The notes: generated from the letters alone by a model not told the origin. A stretch of DNA of 64,000 nucleotides from Pedomonas sp051304405 (GCF_051304405.1 NZ_JBPPGG010000001.1:1-64000), one strand, 5' to 3'; numbered from the stretch's first letter, positions 39,118 through 49,719 are shown. Made by a program: numbers and translations.

Positions 39118-40047
39118 TCAGGCCGCCTTGTTGTCCGCCTGGTTGATGGTGCCGTTACGCGCGGAGATGAAGAAGTCCGCCAGCAGGCGGAATTCCTCCT
39201 CGCGCGGGCTCTTGCGCCGCCACACCAGCGCGATGCGCCGGCGCGCGCTCGACGAGGCCAGCGGACGGGCGACAACCCGGGTGCCCTCCAGAATGCCGGC
39301 GTCCACCGCCATCCGGGGCAGCAGGGTGACGCCGAGCTGGTTGTCCACCATCTGCACCAGCGTGTGCAGCGATGTGCCCAGGATCGCCCGCTCGCCGCGC
39401 AGGTCCGGCCGCTCGCAGGCGGCGAGGGCATGGTTGCGCAGGCAGTGGCCGTCCTCCAGCAGGAGCATGTGGTCACTGTCCAGATCCGCCGGGCTGACCT
39501 GGTCCGGCACGCTGGCGGTCTCGTCCTCGTGCAGGGCGGCCAGAAGCTCGTCGTCGAACAGCTCCGCCGCCTCCACGTCGCCGCAGCCATAGGGCAAGGC
39601 CAGCAGCACGCAGTCCAGCTGACCGCGCATCAGCGCGTCGCAGGCCACATGGCTCATCTCCTCGCGCAGGTAGAGCTTCAGGTCCGGGTAGGTGCGGCGC
39701 AGCGCGGGCAGCACCTTCGGCAGAAAGAACGGTGCGATGGTGGGGATCACCCCCAGCCGCAGCTCCCCGGCCAGCGGACGCCCGGCCGCGCGCGCAAGCT
39801 GGGCGATCTCCGTCACCTCCCGCAGCACGTTGTAGGCCTTGCGCGCCACCTTCTCGCCGAGCGGGGTGAAGCGCACCACGCGCTTGGTGCGCTCGACCAG
39901 CGTCACGTCCAGCACCGCCTCCAGCTCGCGCAGGCCCGCCGACAGGGTGGACTGGGTCACGAAGCAGGCATCCGCCGCCCGGCCGAAGTGGCCGTGCTCG
40001 TAGAGGGTCGTGAGATATTGCAGTTGCTTGATGGTAGGAAGGTTCAT
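39118..40047 (-). CDS. oxyR: hydrogen-peroxide sensor OxyR (LysR family)
   Basis: 309 aa. LysR HTH (LPTIKQLQYLTTLYEHGHFGRAA, TQSTLSAGLRELEAVL). The redox pair is Cys202 and Cys211 in EDGHCLRNHALAAC, the same nine-residue spacing as E. coli Cys199/Cys208. OxyR activates catalase and peroxidase genes after disulfide formation. Start at 40047 (MNLPTIKQL). Upstream on the same strand is a TSUP exporter gene 137 bp away. Confidence 0.92.
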   Translation of the reverse strand: MNLPTIKQLQYLTTLYEHGHFGRAADACFVTQSTLSAGLRELEAVLDVTLVERTKRVVRFTPLGEKVARKAYNVLREVTEIAQLARAAGRPLAGELRLGVIPTIAPFFLPKVLPALRRTYPDLKLYLREEMSHVACDALMRGQLDCVLLALPYGCGDVEAAELFDDELLAALHEDETASVPDQVSPADLDSDHMLLLEDGHCLRNHALAACERPDLRGERAILGTSLHTLVQMVDNQLGVTLLPRMAVDAGILEGTRVVARPLASSSARRRIALVWRRKSPREEEFRLLADFFISARNGTINQADNKAA

Positions 40048-40184
40048 AATCGACCCCATCAATATTTTCTTGGATTATAATCAATCCGACAAATAAGTCC
40101 AGATCGAACGATCCGTCCCCCCGCCCGCGCTGGCCGCACGGGCGATCATCCCCCCGCTCCATCGGCGGGCGAAGGCCGGGCGTT

Positions 40185-40937
40185 TTAAAGGAAGAAGGTC
40201 TGGTACAGGCGGTAGACGCTGGTGACGATGACCATCAGGCCGACGCCGATCATCAGGGTGCGCGCCGGCAACTGCCGGGCGAAACGCGCCGCGACCGGAG
40301 CGGCGAGAACCGCGCCGACCAGGAGGCCGACCACCGCCCGGGAGAAGTTTTCGATGCCGATGTGCGGGATCAACATGCACGAGACCACCAGCGCCACGAT
40401 GAACTCGGCCAGATTGGCGGTTCCCACGGCGTAGCGGGGCAGCGAGCCGCTGGCGATCATGTTGCTGGTAACGAGCGGCCCCCACACGCCTGCGGTTGCC
40501 TCCAGAAACCCGCCGGCCACGCCAATGCCCGCGGTGCGCTTGCTCGAGACCGTATTCGTGACCGTGCCATAGGCGCGCACGATGATGAAGACGCCCACGA
40601 TCGTCAGATAGACCGAGATGATCGGGCGGATGATGGTGCCGGGCACCTGCGTCAGCATGAGCACGCCCAGAACGCCGCCCGCCGCGCCGGCGGACGCCAG
40701 CAGGCCGAACATGCGCCAGTCCACGTTCTTGTGGCGGATATGGGCCGAGCCGGAGACCGCCCCCGTGAAGATCTTCGCGCCGTTCACGCTGGCGCTCACC
40801 ACCGCGTAGGGAATGCCGATGCTGGAGAGAACCGTGTAGCTGATGACGCCGAAGCCCATGCCGAGGGCCCCGTCGAAGAGCTGTCCCACAAACCCGATGG
40901 CGATAAACAGCAGAAAATCGGAGGCGAGCAAGTCCAT
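40185..40937 (-). CDS. TSUP (TauE/SafE) family sulfite/organosulfur exporter
   Basis: 250 aa, about eight helices. FVGQLFDGALGMGFGVISYTVLS and the second half repeat VAGGFLEATAGVWGPLVTSNM match the two-repeat TauE/SafE fold. Substrates in the family are sulfite, sulfoacetate or similar anions. ATG at 40937 gives the conserved N-terminus; the frame is open to a GTG at 40967. Confidence 0.85.
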   Translation of the reverse strand: MDLLASDFLLFIAIGFVGQLFDGALGMGFGVISYTVLSSIGIPYAVVSASVNGAKIFTGAVSGSAHIRHKNVDWRMFGLLASAGAAGGVLGVLMLTQVPGTIIRPIISVYLTIVGVFIIVRAYGTVTNTVSSKRTAGIGVAGGFLEATAGVWGPLVTSNMIASGSLPRYAVGTANLAEFIVALVVSCMLIPHIGIENFSRAVVGLLVGAVLAAPVAARFARQLPARTLMIGVGLMVIVTSVYRLYQTFFL

Positions 40938-41432
40938 TATGCCCGAAACGCTCTCAACTGTGGTCACGAAAGAGTGCCGAACCTAGTGCACGAACGGTTG
41001 ATCGCAACACAGTTTTGCTACGGCCACGGAAACATCAGCTTCGCCACACCCCGGCCGGATGACCGTCTCCGTCACTGCCATACTCCCCTCCCATACATCC
41101 TGAACGCGGACCAAACGCGGCCCACCATAGCCGGGAATGCCCGCCCGCAATAGTTTTCAGGGCGTAACGGTTTCCGTTCAACCCCTCGGGGAGCCCCCGC
41201 CACCCCGTCTTGTCCGCCTCCCGCCGGGTCTGCGCCGAGGCCGGCAAGTCCTTGAAAAGCCACCCCCGACCCCGCCTCGCCCCTGCCCGCTGGCCGGAGA
41301 GGTGCCGGGTCCGGCCGGGCGGTCCACACCCGGCCTGCCAGCCGCGCGCACCCTAGGACAGAAAGCCTAGCCGGTTGACTCGAATGGCCGGTCGCTTATT
41401 CATCGGCGTTTCCCAACGAACAAAGGCAGGTC
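40938..41432. promoter_or_regulatory. 495-bp divergent region between TSUP and DAACS genes
   Basis: No gene seen. A weak sigma-54-like match TGGCCGGAGAGGTGC (41291-41305, GG-N10-GC) precedes the symporter; dctA-type genes are sigma-54-controlled in some bacteria, but the -12 box is poor. The rest is unstructured GC-rich sequence. Confidence 0.3.
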
Positions 41433-42686
41433 ATGCAACGCCGCTTCACGCTGCTCATTCTCGTCGCCATGATCTTGGGCGTCATTGTTGGTCACCTGTG
41501 CAACCAGGGCGCGGAGAGCGCCGAGGCGGCCAAGGAAATCGCGGGTTACTTCTCCATCGTCACCGATGTGTTCCTGCGTCTGATCAAGATGATCATTGCG
41601 CCGCTGGTGTTCTCGACGCTGGTGGTCGGCATCGCCCACATGGAAGATGGCGCATCGGTCGGCCGCGTCGGCATGAAGACCATGATCTGGTTCATCGGCG
41701 CGTCCGCCGTCTCGCTGGTGATGGGCTCGATCATGGTCAACCTTCTCCAGCCGGGCGTCGGCCTTGACCTGCCCTTGCCGGACGCCGCCCAACACGCGGA
41801 CATCGCGACCGGCGGCATGTCGCTGAAGGAGTTCATCACCCACCTGGTGCCGCGCTCCATCGCCGAGGCCATGGCCAACAACGAAATCCTTCAGATCGTG
41901 GTGTTTTCGATCTTCGTCGGCATTGCCCTCACCCAGCTTGGCGAGAAGGGCCGCCTGGTCGCCCAGTTCGCCGACCAGCTGGCCCATGTGATGCTGAAGA
42001 TCACCGGCTACGTGATGATGAGCGCGCCGATCGCGGTCTTTGCCGCCGTGGCCGCCACCGTCACGACCCAGGGGCTGAACATCCTCACCGTCTACGGCAA
42101 GTTCGTGGGCAGCTTCTACCTCTCGCTCCTCATGCTGTGGTGCGTGCTGGTGTTTGCCGGCTTCCTGGTGCTGCGGGGCCGCATCACGGGCCTCGTGCGC
42201 GCCATCCGGGAGCCGACCCTCCTCTCCTTCTCCACCGCCTCCTCCGAGGCCGCCTATCCCAAGACGCTCGAGCGTCTGGAGGAGTTCGGCGTTCCCAACC
42301 GCATCGCCAGCTTCGTGCTGCCGCTCGGCTACTCGTTCAATCTGGACGGGTCGATGATGTACTGCACCTTCGCGACCCTGTTCATCGCCCAGGCCTACGG
42401 CATCGAGCTGACGCTGGCGCAGCAGGTGACCATGTGCCTGCTGCTCATGGTCACCTCCAAGGGCATGGCGGGCGTGCCGCGCGCCTCGCTGGTGGTGATC
42501 GCCGCAACGCTGGCCCACTTCAACATCCCCGAGGCGGGGCTGCTGCTGGTGCTCGCCGTCGACCAGTTCCTTGACATGGGCCGCAGCGCAACCAATGTGG
42601 TTGGAAATTCGGTGGCGACGGCGGTCGTCGCCAAATGGGAAGGCCAGCTCACCAGCACCAGGGACCGAATCGTCGCCGAAACGTAA
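41433..42686 (+). CDS. dicarboxylate/amino acid:cation symporter (DAACS, GltP/DctA type)
   Basis: 417 aa. Family signatures: IKMIIAPLVFSTLVVGIAHM, the serine-rich hairpin LSFSTASSEAAYPKTLERL, the NLDGSMMY motif (SFNLDGSMMYCTF), and the terminal VDQFLDMGRSATNVVGN. Takes up glutamate, aspartate or C4-dicarboxylates with Na+ or H+. AGGCAGG before the ATG. Confidence 0.93.
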   Translation: MQRRFTLLILVAMILGVIVGHLCNQGAESAEAAKEIAGYFSIVTDVFLRLIKMIIAPLVFSTLVVGIAHMEDGASVGRVGMKTMIWFIGASAVSLVMGSIMVNLLQPGVGLDLPLPDAAQHADIATGGMSLKEFITHLVPRSIAEAMANNEILQIVVFSIFVGIALTQLGEKGRLVAQFADQLAHVMLKITGYVMMSAPIAVFAAVAATVTTQGLNILTVYGKFVGSFYLSLLMLWCVLVFAGFLVLRGRITGLVRAIREPTLLSFSTASSEAAYPKTLERLEEFGVPNRIASFVLPLGYSFNLDGSMMYCTFATLFIAQAYGIELTLAQQVTMCLLLMVTSKGMAGVPRASLVVIAATLAHFNIPEAGLLLVLAVDQFLDMGRSATNVVGNSVATAVVAKWEGQLTSTRDRIVAET

Positions 42687-42774
42687 TCGGTGCGTTCGAT
42701 CAACCGGGAGTTGATTATCGCTGCCAGAAGCGGCATGTCTGGCGTGTGATCACCACGAGAGTCGGGGAACCACC

Positions 42775-43479
42775 ATGTTTCATTCCCTGGTGGCGTATTT
42801 GGATTCGATCAAGGCTCGCGACCCCGCGCCGCGAAGCCGCTGGGAAGTGCTGCTCTACGCCGGGGTGCATGCGGTCGCCCTGCACCGTGTCGCCCATGCG
42901 CTGTACAGGATGCGGCTCTACTGGCTGGCGCGGGCGGTCTCCCAGTTCGGCCGCTTCCTGACCGGCATCGAGATCCACCCCGGCGCGAAGATCGGGCGGA
43001 ACTTCTTCATCGACCATGGCATGGGCGTCGTCATCGGCGAGACCGCCGAGATCGGCGACGACGTGACCATGTACCAGGGCATCACGCTGGGCGGCGTCGA
43101 TCCCTCCAGCGGCAAGGGCGGCAAGCGCCACCCCACCATTCTGGACGGTGCGATCATCGGCGCCAACGCCCAGATCCTGGGCCCCATCGTGGTGGGCCGG
43201 CGCGCCCGCGTCGGCGCCAACGCCGTTGTCACCAAGGACGTGGCCGATGGTGCGACGGTGGTCGGCAACCCGGCCAAGCCGCTGCTGGTGGACGCCAAGG
43301 TCTACGCCAAGGACTTCCTCGCCTACGGCACGCCGTGCGACGAGAAGTACGATCCGCAAACCCAGAAGCTGGACATCCTGCGCTGCGAACTGGAACGGCT
43401 CCAGGCCCGGCTCGCCGCGCTTGAGGCCGAGCACAACGAAAATCGGGGCGATCGGACCTCGCGTCATTCCGTCGGCTGA
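42775..43479 (+). CDS. cysE: serine O-acetyltransferase, short (EpsC-like) form
   Basis: 234 aa. Left-handed beta-helix hexapeptides (GIEIHPGAKIGRNFFIDHG, VVIGETAEIGDDVTMYQG) with the catalytic DHG-x-G-V-V-IGETA segment and the GKGGKRHPTI cysteine-site loop. Makes O-acetylserine for cysteine synthesis. The C-terminus has an extra coiled tail (DILRCELERLQARLAALEAEH). Confidence 0.93.
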   Translation: MFHSLVAYLDSIKARDPAPRSRWEVLLYAGVHAVALHRVAHALYRMRLYWLARAVSQFGRFLTGIEIHPGAKIGRNFFIDHGMGVVIGETAEIGDDVTMYQGITLGGVDPSSGKGGKRHPTILDGAIIGANAQILGPIVVGRRARVGANAVVTKDVADGATVVGNPAKPLLVDAKVYAKDFLAYGTPCDEKYDPQTQKLDILRCELERLQARLAALEAEHNENRGDRTSRHSVG

Positions 43480-43494
43480 TCTACAGTAAGGGGC

Positions 43495-43863
43495 ATGGAG
43501 AACATCACCCCCATACGCCCCTTCCCGCCGTCCCCCCGCAGCGACGGCGGGGCTCCCGCGCAACAGGTCGTCTTCGACCGCCTTGAGCTGGGCAAGCTGC
43601 TCGGCATCTATGGCCGCGGCGTCGCCATGGGCGTGTGGCGCGACTATGCCATCGACATGCACCGCGATCAGGCGATCTTTTCCATCTTCCAGCGCTCCAG
43701 CGACCGGCCCGAGTTCCGGCTGGTCAAACAGCCGGACCTCGCCCGCAAGCAGGGCCAGTACGCGCTGGTCGGGCAGTCCGGCGCCATTCTCAAGCGCGGG
43801 GCGGAGCTGACCAACGTGCTGCGCCTTCTGGAGCGCAAGCTGCTGAAGGTGGTGGACGCATAA
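43495..43863 (+). CDS. DUF2794 protein
   Basis: 122 aa. VVFDRLELGKLLGIYGRGVA, WRDYAIDMHRDQAIFSIF and the end LRLLERKLLKVVDA are conserved in DUF2794, a family confined largely to alphaproteobacteria with unknown function. 15 bp after cysE and probably co-transcribed. Confidence 0.88.
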   Translation: MENITPIRPFPPSPRSDGGAPAQQVVFDRLELGKLLGIYGRGVAMGVWRDYAIDMHRDQAIFSIFQRSSDRPEFRLVKQPDLARKQGQYALVGQSGAILKRGAELTNVLRLLERKLLKVVDA

Positions 43864-43903
43864 GGGGAGCGGGCCCGCCGCCGGGCCGGAAAGGGAGAAG
43901 GCC

Positions 43904-44653
43904 ATGACCGCGTTCAAGGATCACTTCTCCGGCCACGCCGCCCTCTACCGGAACCATCGCCCCCGCTACCCGGACCGGCTGTTCGAGATCATCGCGGCCA
44001 ACGCCCCGGCCCGCACGGCCGTGTGGGACTGCGGCTGCGGCAACGGCCAGGCGAGCCTTGGCCTTGCCCGCCATTTCGGCACCGTTTACGCCACCGACGC
44101 CAGCCCCCAGCAGATTGCAGCCGCCGAGCCTCACCCGCGCATTGCCTACAGCGTGGCGACGGCGGAGGCGTCCGGCCTGCCCGATGCCTCGGTCGATGCG
44201 GTTCTGGTCGCCCAGGCGCTGCACTGGTTCGATATCGAGGCCTTCTACGACGAGGTGGAGCGTGTTGCCCGGCGCGGCGCGCTGTTCCTGGCCATCGCCT
44301 ACGAGCTGGCGCAGATCGCCCCCGGCGTCGACCCCATCCTCCAGCGCTTCCGGGACGGGATCCTCGGCCCCTGGTGGCCGGCGGAGCGGGCCCATGTGGA
44401 CAACGGCTACCGGGACATTCCCCGCCGCTTTCCGCCCGTCGATCTGCCCCCGGTCGAGATGCGGGTGGACTGGCCGCTGGACCGGCTGCTGGCCTACCTC
44501 GGCACCTGGTCGGCGGTGCAGCGCATGAAGGCGGAGACGGGCGAAGACCCCCTCCCCGCCCTGCGCGAGGCGCTGCGGCCGGCGTGGGGCGCGCCGGAGA
44601 CTGTGCGCACCATCCGCTGGCCGCTCATCATGCTCGCGGGCCGGGTCAAATAG
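43904..44653 (+). CDS. class I SAM-dependent methyltransferase
   Basis: 249 aa. Motif I VWDCGCGNGQASLGLA, motif II region VYATDASPQQIAAAE, and VDAVLVAQALHWFDIEAFYDE, the pattern of small-molecule methyltransferases related to UbiE/trans-aconitate methyltransferases. Substrate unknown. GGGAGAAGG before the ATG; same strand as DUF2794, gap 40 bp. Confidence 0.82.
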   Translation: MTAFKDHFSGHAALYRNHRPRYPDRLFEIIAANAPARTAVWDCGCGNGQASLGLARHFGTVYATDASPQQIAAAEPHPRIAYSVATAEASGLPDASVDAVLVAQALHWFDIEAFYDEVERVARRGALFLAIAYELAQIAPGVDPILQRFRDGILGPWWPAERAHVDNGYRDIPRRFPPVDLPPVEMRVDWPLDRLLAYLGTWSAVQRMKAETGEDPLPALREALRPAWGAPETVRTIRWPLIMLAGRVK

Positions 44654-44679
44654 TCAAAGCGCTGATTGCCCAAAAGCAG

Positions 44680-44712
44680 AAGGCCCGGCGCAGGGGCCGG
44701 GCCTTCCGTTTG
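44680..44712. terminator. bidirectional terminator between methyltransferase and BI-1 genes
   Basis: Stem AAGGCCCGGC / GCCGGGCCTT with short loop and T-rich flanks on both strands. Confidence 0.75.
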
Positions 44713-44732
44713 GCTTGCCTGTTCTCCCGCGA

Positions 44733-45458
44733 TCAGTCGCGGTTGGCGCCCATGAAGCGCAGCAGGAACAGGAACAGGTTGATGAAGTCCAGGTACAGGC
44801 TGAGCGCGCCCGAGACCGACTTCTTGGCCGCCACTTCGTAGCTGTCGCCCGCGAAGTACATTTCCTTGATCTTCTGCGTGTCGTAGGCGGTCAGACCCGC
44901 GAACAGCAGCACGCCGACGGCACTGATCACGAAGTCGAACGCGGCCGACTGGGTGAAGATGTTCACGATGCTGGCCAGGATCAGACCGATCAGGCCCATG
45001 AACAGGAAGGTGCCCCAGCCGGAGAGGTCCTTCTTCGTGGTGTAGCCGTAGAGGCTCAGCGCGCCGAAGGTGGCGGCGGTGATGAAGAAGGTCTTGGCGA
45101 TGGACGCGCCCGTGTAGACCAGGAAGATGCTGCCCAGCGACAGGCCCATGGAGGCCGCGAAGACCCAGAAGACGGCCTTGACCGCCGTCACCGACATGTG
45201 CTGGACGCGGAAGCTGAAGAACATCACGATCGCCAGCGGCGCGAACATCGCCACCCAGCGGAACGCGGTTCCGAAGATGAGGTATTGCAGCGCTGGCGAC
45301 ATCGCCACCGCCATGGCGACGAGGCCCGTCAGCAGCACACCGGACGCCATGTAGTTGTAGACGCCAAGCATGTACTTGCGCAGGCCAACATCGATGTCGG
45401 CCCGGTCCATGGTGCCCTGGCGGCCCAATGCGATACGCGGGTCGATCTGATTAACCAT
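44733..45458 (-). CDS. Bax inhibitor-1/YccA family membrane protein
   Basis: 241 aa with seven predicted helices. YNYMASGVLLTGLVAMAVA, the FFSFRVQHMSVTAVKAVFWVF segment, and the C-terminal AYDTQKIKEMYF and LYLDFINLFLFLLRF motifs place it in the BI-1/YccA family. These are proton-sensitive calcium-leak or protease-modulating membrane proteins. Start at MVNQIDPR (45458). Confidence 0.92.
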   Translation of the reverse strand: MVNQIDPRIALGRQGTMDRADIDVGLRKYMLGVYNYMASGVLLTGLVAMAVAMSPALQYLIFGTAFRWVAMFAPLAIVMFFSFRVQHMSVTAVKAVFWVFAASMGLSLGSIFLVYTGASIAKTFFITAATFGALSLYGYTTKKDLSGWGTFLFMGLIGLILASIVNIFTQSAAFDFVISAVGVLLFAGLTAYDTQKIKEMYFAGDSYEVAAKKSVSGALSLYLDFINLFLFLLRFMGANRD

Positions 45459-45608
45459 TGAGGTCTCCCGTATTACAGCGTTCTGCCCTTCGGCAGTTGT
45501 CTCCAATATCGTGAAACGGAAGAACGCTTTCAAGGCGAAACCGGCAACCCGCGCCGTTTATCCGGCGCAGCGGGGCCGCAGGCGCGCGCCCGATCGCCGT
45601 TGCAGCCG

Positions 45609-48140
45609 TTACGCCTGCACCGCGCGCAGCACCTGGTTGGGCCGGGCGCTCAGCACGCTCCACGTACCCGCCAGCCCCAGCCCCAGGGTGGCAAGCGCGC
45701 CCGCCAGAACCGTCAGCACGGCGGGGCCCAGCGGCAGCACCCAGTGGAGGTCGAGCACCCGGGTGACCGCGTACCAGCCGCCCAGCAGCCCCAGCCCCAG
45801 GGCGATCAGCGCCGTCACGAGGCCGATGAGCGCGTACTCAAGCACCAGCCCGGTGAGCACCTGCCCGCGCGTTGCCCCCAGCAGCTTGAGCAGCACCGCG
45901 TCGTAGCTACGCGCCTGACGGCTGGCGACGATCGAGCCGATCAGCACCAGAACGCCCGCCGCGATGGTGATGCTCCCCATGGCCCGCACCGCCACGCTGA
46001 TCTGGCTCATCAGCCGGGCCACCTGATTGAGCGCCTCGGACACCTGCACCACCAGCACGGCCGGATACTCGGCCGTGATCCGCCGGTAGACGGCGGGCTC
46101 CGCCTCCCGGCTCGCCTCCACTGTCGCCATGTAGGTGTGGGGCGCGCCCTCCAGGGCCGCCGGGTTGAACAGCATGGCGAAGTTGAAGCCGAGGCTGTCC
46201 CAGTCCACCTGCCGGACGTTGGCGAGCCGTGCCGTCAGCTCGACGCCAAGCACGGAGACCGTGAGGGTATCGCCGATCTCCAGCCCGAGACCGCGCGCCA
46301 CCTCCTCGTCGAGCGAGACCAGCGGCGGCCCGGCGTAGTCCGGCGTCCACCAGTCCCCGCGCGTCACCACATTGCCCTCCGGCACATCCTCGGCGTAGCT
46401 GAGACCACGATCGCCGTTCAGCACCCACGCCACCTTGGGGTCGGGTTTCACCTGATCGGCGGGCACGCCGTTCACCCGGACGATGGGGCCGCGCAGGGAC
46501 GGCACGGTCTCGATAGCGCCCGTGCCCGGCGTCTCCCTCAGGGTCGCAACAAAGCTGTCGATCTCGTGCGGCTGGATATCGAGGAAGAAGAAGGCCGGCG
46601 CCTTCTCCGGCAGGGTCTGGCGGATCTCGGCGGTCAGGTTGGCCTCGATGACCGCAATCGCCGCGAACAGCGACAGGCCCAGCCCCATGGCCATCACCAC
46701 CTGCCCCGCCGTGTTGCCCGGCCGGTGCAGGTTGGCAAGGGCCACCCGCACGATCGGGTTGGCCGGACGCGGCATGCGCGCGGCCAGCCGCTCCACCAGC
46801 TTGCCGGTTCCGTAGAGCAGCGCCAGCACCGCCGCGGCGGCGGCAACGAACCCCGCGGCGAGCATCCGGTCCGCCGCGCCCCAGACAGCAAGTGCCGCCA
46901 GCAGCAGCCCGGCCCCGGCGATGGCCGCGAGCGTCCGCGCACCCGGCCGCGCCAGCCGCTCGACGCCCGCGCGGAACAGCCGCGCCGCCGGGATCCGGCG
47001 CGCCTGCGCCAGCGGCCACAGGGCGAAGATGACAGCGGTCAGCACGCCATAGGCCGCCCCCAGCAGCAGGGCGCGGGGGAACAGTCCGCTGGCCGGCGGC
47101 ACCGGCAGCTGCGCCGCGAGCACCCGGCCCGCAAGGCCCGGCACCAGTGCGCCGAGCACCAGCCCCACCGCCACCGCCGTCAGCGTGACGACCGCCACCT
47201 GCAAGAGATACACCTGAAACACGAGGGCAGACGGCGCGCCCAGGCTCTTGAGCGTGGCAATGGCGCCGGTCTTGCGGGCAAGGTAGGCGCTGACACCGTT
47301 GGCGACGCCGACGCCCGCCACCAGCAGCGCCGTCAGGCCGACCAGCGTCAGGAACTGGCCCAGCTGCTCGATGGTGCGGCGCATGCGCGGCGCGCTGTCG
47401 GTGTGGTCCCGCACCCGCCACTGGGCGTCGGGGAACCGGCTCTCCAGCGTCTGCCGCGCCTCCGCGAGTCCGACCCCTGCCTTCAGCCGGATGCGGTAGT
47501 CATGGCGCACGATGCTGCCCGGCTGGGCGAGGCCGGAGGCCGCCAGCGCCTCCCGGCTCACCAGCACGCTCGGGCCGAAGACGAAGCCGCGCCCCACCCG
47601 GTCCGGCTCCTCGGTCAGGATTGCGCCCACCCGGAACCGGCCGTCGCCGATCTCGAGGGCGTCGCCCGGCCTCAAACCCAGCCGCTCCGCCAGCGCGTCG
47701 GAGACCGCCGCGCCATGGACCGCCCCGCCCTCGCCGTCCGTTGCGGCCAACGCCTGCCGCAGATCGGGCGCGCCGCCGGGGGCCAGCCCCACCGCGCCGT
47801 ACAGCGGATAGGCCTCGTCCACCGCCCGCAGCTCCACCAGCTGCGACCGCCCGTCCGGGACGCGGGCCATGGCCCGCACCTCCGCCACTTCGGACACCGC
47901 GCCCAGCCCGGCAAAGGCCGCCCGCGCCTCGGGGCTCGCCTCGGTCTGGGTCAGCTGCACCTCCAGGTCGCCGCCGAGGATCTCCTGCCCCCGCTCGGCC
48001 AGACCCTTGACGATGGCGTCCGACAGGCTGCCGACGCCCGCGATGGCGAACACGCCCACCACCAGACAGCCGAACAGCAGCCGCAGGCCCCGCAAACCGC
48101 CGCGCAGGTCGCGCAGCGCCCATGTCAGCGCGAGACGCAC
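45609..48140 (-). CDS. ABC transporter permease, FtsX-like (YbbP/YbbM-type)
   Basis: 843 aa with ten or so helices and two FtsX domains (around 245-390 and 710-840), plus MacB-PCD-like periplasmic regions. The N-terminus (LALTWALRDLRGGLRGLRLL) and the repeat RLMSQISVAVRAMGSITIAAGVLVLIG fit the YbbP family. GTG at 48140 with GGCGGAG upstream chosen; it lies four bases after the ATPase stop. The trio ATPase-permease-TesA is conserved and is thought to act on lipids or toxins at the membrane. Confidence 0.88.
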   Translation of the reverse strand: MRLALTWALRDLRGGLRGLRLLFGCLVVGVFAIAGVGSLSDAIVKGLAERGQEILGGDLEVQLTQTEASPEARAAFAGLGAVSEVAEVRAMARVPDGRSQLVELRAVDEAYPLYGAVGLAPGGAPDLRQALAATDGEGGAVHGAAVSDALAERLGLRPGDALEIGDGRFRVGAILTEEPDRVGRGFVFGPSVLVSREALAASGLAQPGSIVRHDYRIRLKAGVGLAEARQTLESRFPDAQWRVRDHTDSAPRMRRTIEQLGQFLTLVGLTALLVAGVGVANGVSAYLARKTGAIATLKSLGAPSALVFQVYLLQVAVVTLTAVAVGLVLGALVPGLAGRVLAAQLPVPPASGLFPRALLLGAAYGVLTAVIFALWPLAQARRIPAARLFRAGVERLARPGARTLAAIAGAGLLLAALAVWGAADRMLAAGFVAAAAAVLALLYGTGKLVERLAARMPRPANPIVRVALANLHRPGNTAGQVVMAMGLGLSLFAAIAVIEANLTAEIRQTLPEKAPAFFFLDIQPHEIDSFVATLRETPGTGAIETVPSLRGPIVRVNGVPADQVKPDPKVAWVLNGDRGLSYAEDVPEGNVVTRGDWWTPDYAGPPLVSLDEEVARGLGLEIGDTLTVSVLGVELTARLANVRQVDWDSLGFNFAMLFNPAALEGAPHTYMATVEASREAEPAVYRRITAEYPAVLVVQVSEALNQVARLMSQISVAVRAMGSITIAAGVLVLIGSIVASRQARSYDAVLLKLLGATRGQVLTGLVLEYALIGLVTALIALGLGLLGGWYAVTRVLDLHWVLPLGPAVLTVLAGALATLGLGLAGTWSVLSARPNQVLRAVQA

Positions 48141-48144
48141 CGGA

Positions 48145-48855
<711 letters not shown>

Positions 48856-48893
48856 GTTGACCCTGGATTTCGGCGTGAGGGGAAAACGTAACT

Positions 48894-49622
48894 ATGATCA
48901 TGGGATACGGCCTGTTCAAGCGATTGCTGGCCCCGCTCGTCCTTGGTGCGGCACTGGTGGGCGCTGCACTGGTGGGCGCGGCACTGGTGGGCGCGGGCGC
49001 ACACGCCGCAGCGGCCGCCCCCTCCCCCGCGACCCGGGAGTCGCCGCGCCTCATCCTCGCCTTCGGCGACAGCCTGACGGCGGGCTATGGTCTCCCCGCC
49101 GCCGACGGCTTCACCCGGCAACTGGAGGACGCGCTCAACCGGCAAGGGCTGAACGTGCGCGTCCACAACGCGGGGGTCTCGGGCGACACCTCCAGCGGCG
49201 GGCGCAGCCGCCTTGCCTGGGTGCTCTCCTCGCTGAAGCAGACGCCCGATCTGGTCATTCTGGAGCTGGGCGCGAACGACGCCCTGCGCGGCATCGACCC
49301 CAAGGTGACGCGCGACAATCTGGACGCCATGCTCGCCGAGCTGAAGAAGCGCAACCTGCCGGTGCTGCTGGCGGGCATGTACGCCCCGCGCGGCCTGGGC
49401 GCCACCTACTACAAGGCGTTCGACGCCATCTACCCCGAGCTGGCGAAGAAGCATGGCGTTGCCCTCTACCCCTTCTTCCTCGAGGGCGTGGCGGCGGACC
49501 CGGCGCTCAACCAGCGCGACGGCATCCACCCCAACAAGGCGGGCGTGGCGGAGATCGTCCGGCGCATCACGCCCCATGTGCGCCGGGCCATGGAGGGCTC
49601 GGGCGCCCGCGCCGCGCGCTAG
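48894..49622 (+). CDS. tesA: secreted arylesterase / lysophospholipase L1 (TesA-like GDSL hydrolase)
   Basis: 242 aa. SGNH hydrolase blocks: ILAFGDSLTAGYG (block I Ser), GVSGDTSSGG (Gly), LELGANDALRG (Asn) and DGIHPNKAG (Asp-His). Signal peptide at 1-42 is lengthened by a 15-bp tandem repeat that repeats ALVGA three times. Acts on acyl or aryl esters in the periplasm. Divergent from the YbbA/YbbP pair as in other proteobacteria. Confidence 0.92.
   Translation: MIMGYGLFKRLLAPLVLGAALVGAALVGAALVGAGAHAAAAAPSPATRESPRLILAFGDSLTAGYGLPAADGFTRQLEDALNRQGLNVRVHNAGVSGDTSSGGRSRLAWVLSSLKQTPDLVILELGANDALRGIDPKVTRDNLDAMLAELKKRNLPVLLAGMYAPRGLGATYYKAFDAIYPELAKKHGVALYPFFLEGVAADPALNQRDGIHPNKAGVAEIVRRITPHVRRAMEGSGARAAR
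48951..48995 (+). repeat. 15-bp tandem repeat, three copies, inside the tesA signal peptide
   Basis: Units GCACTGGTGGGCGCT/G, repeated in frame, encode ALVGA x3 in the hydrophobic core of the signal peptide. Slippage would change its length by five residues per unit without a frameshift. Confidence 0.9.
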
Positions 49623-49719
49623 GCGGCGGGGGTGCTTGACTTCCCCCGTGGCCTTTGCCTGAGTGAAGCCTAGATGGTGTGGAGGGGGTGTCCTTCCATC
49701 GTCAGTCGGGAGCCGTTCC

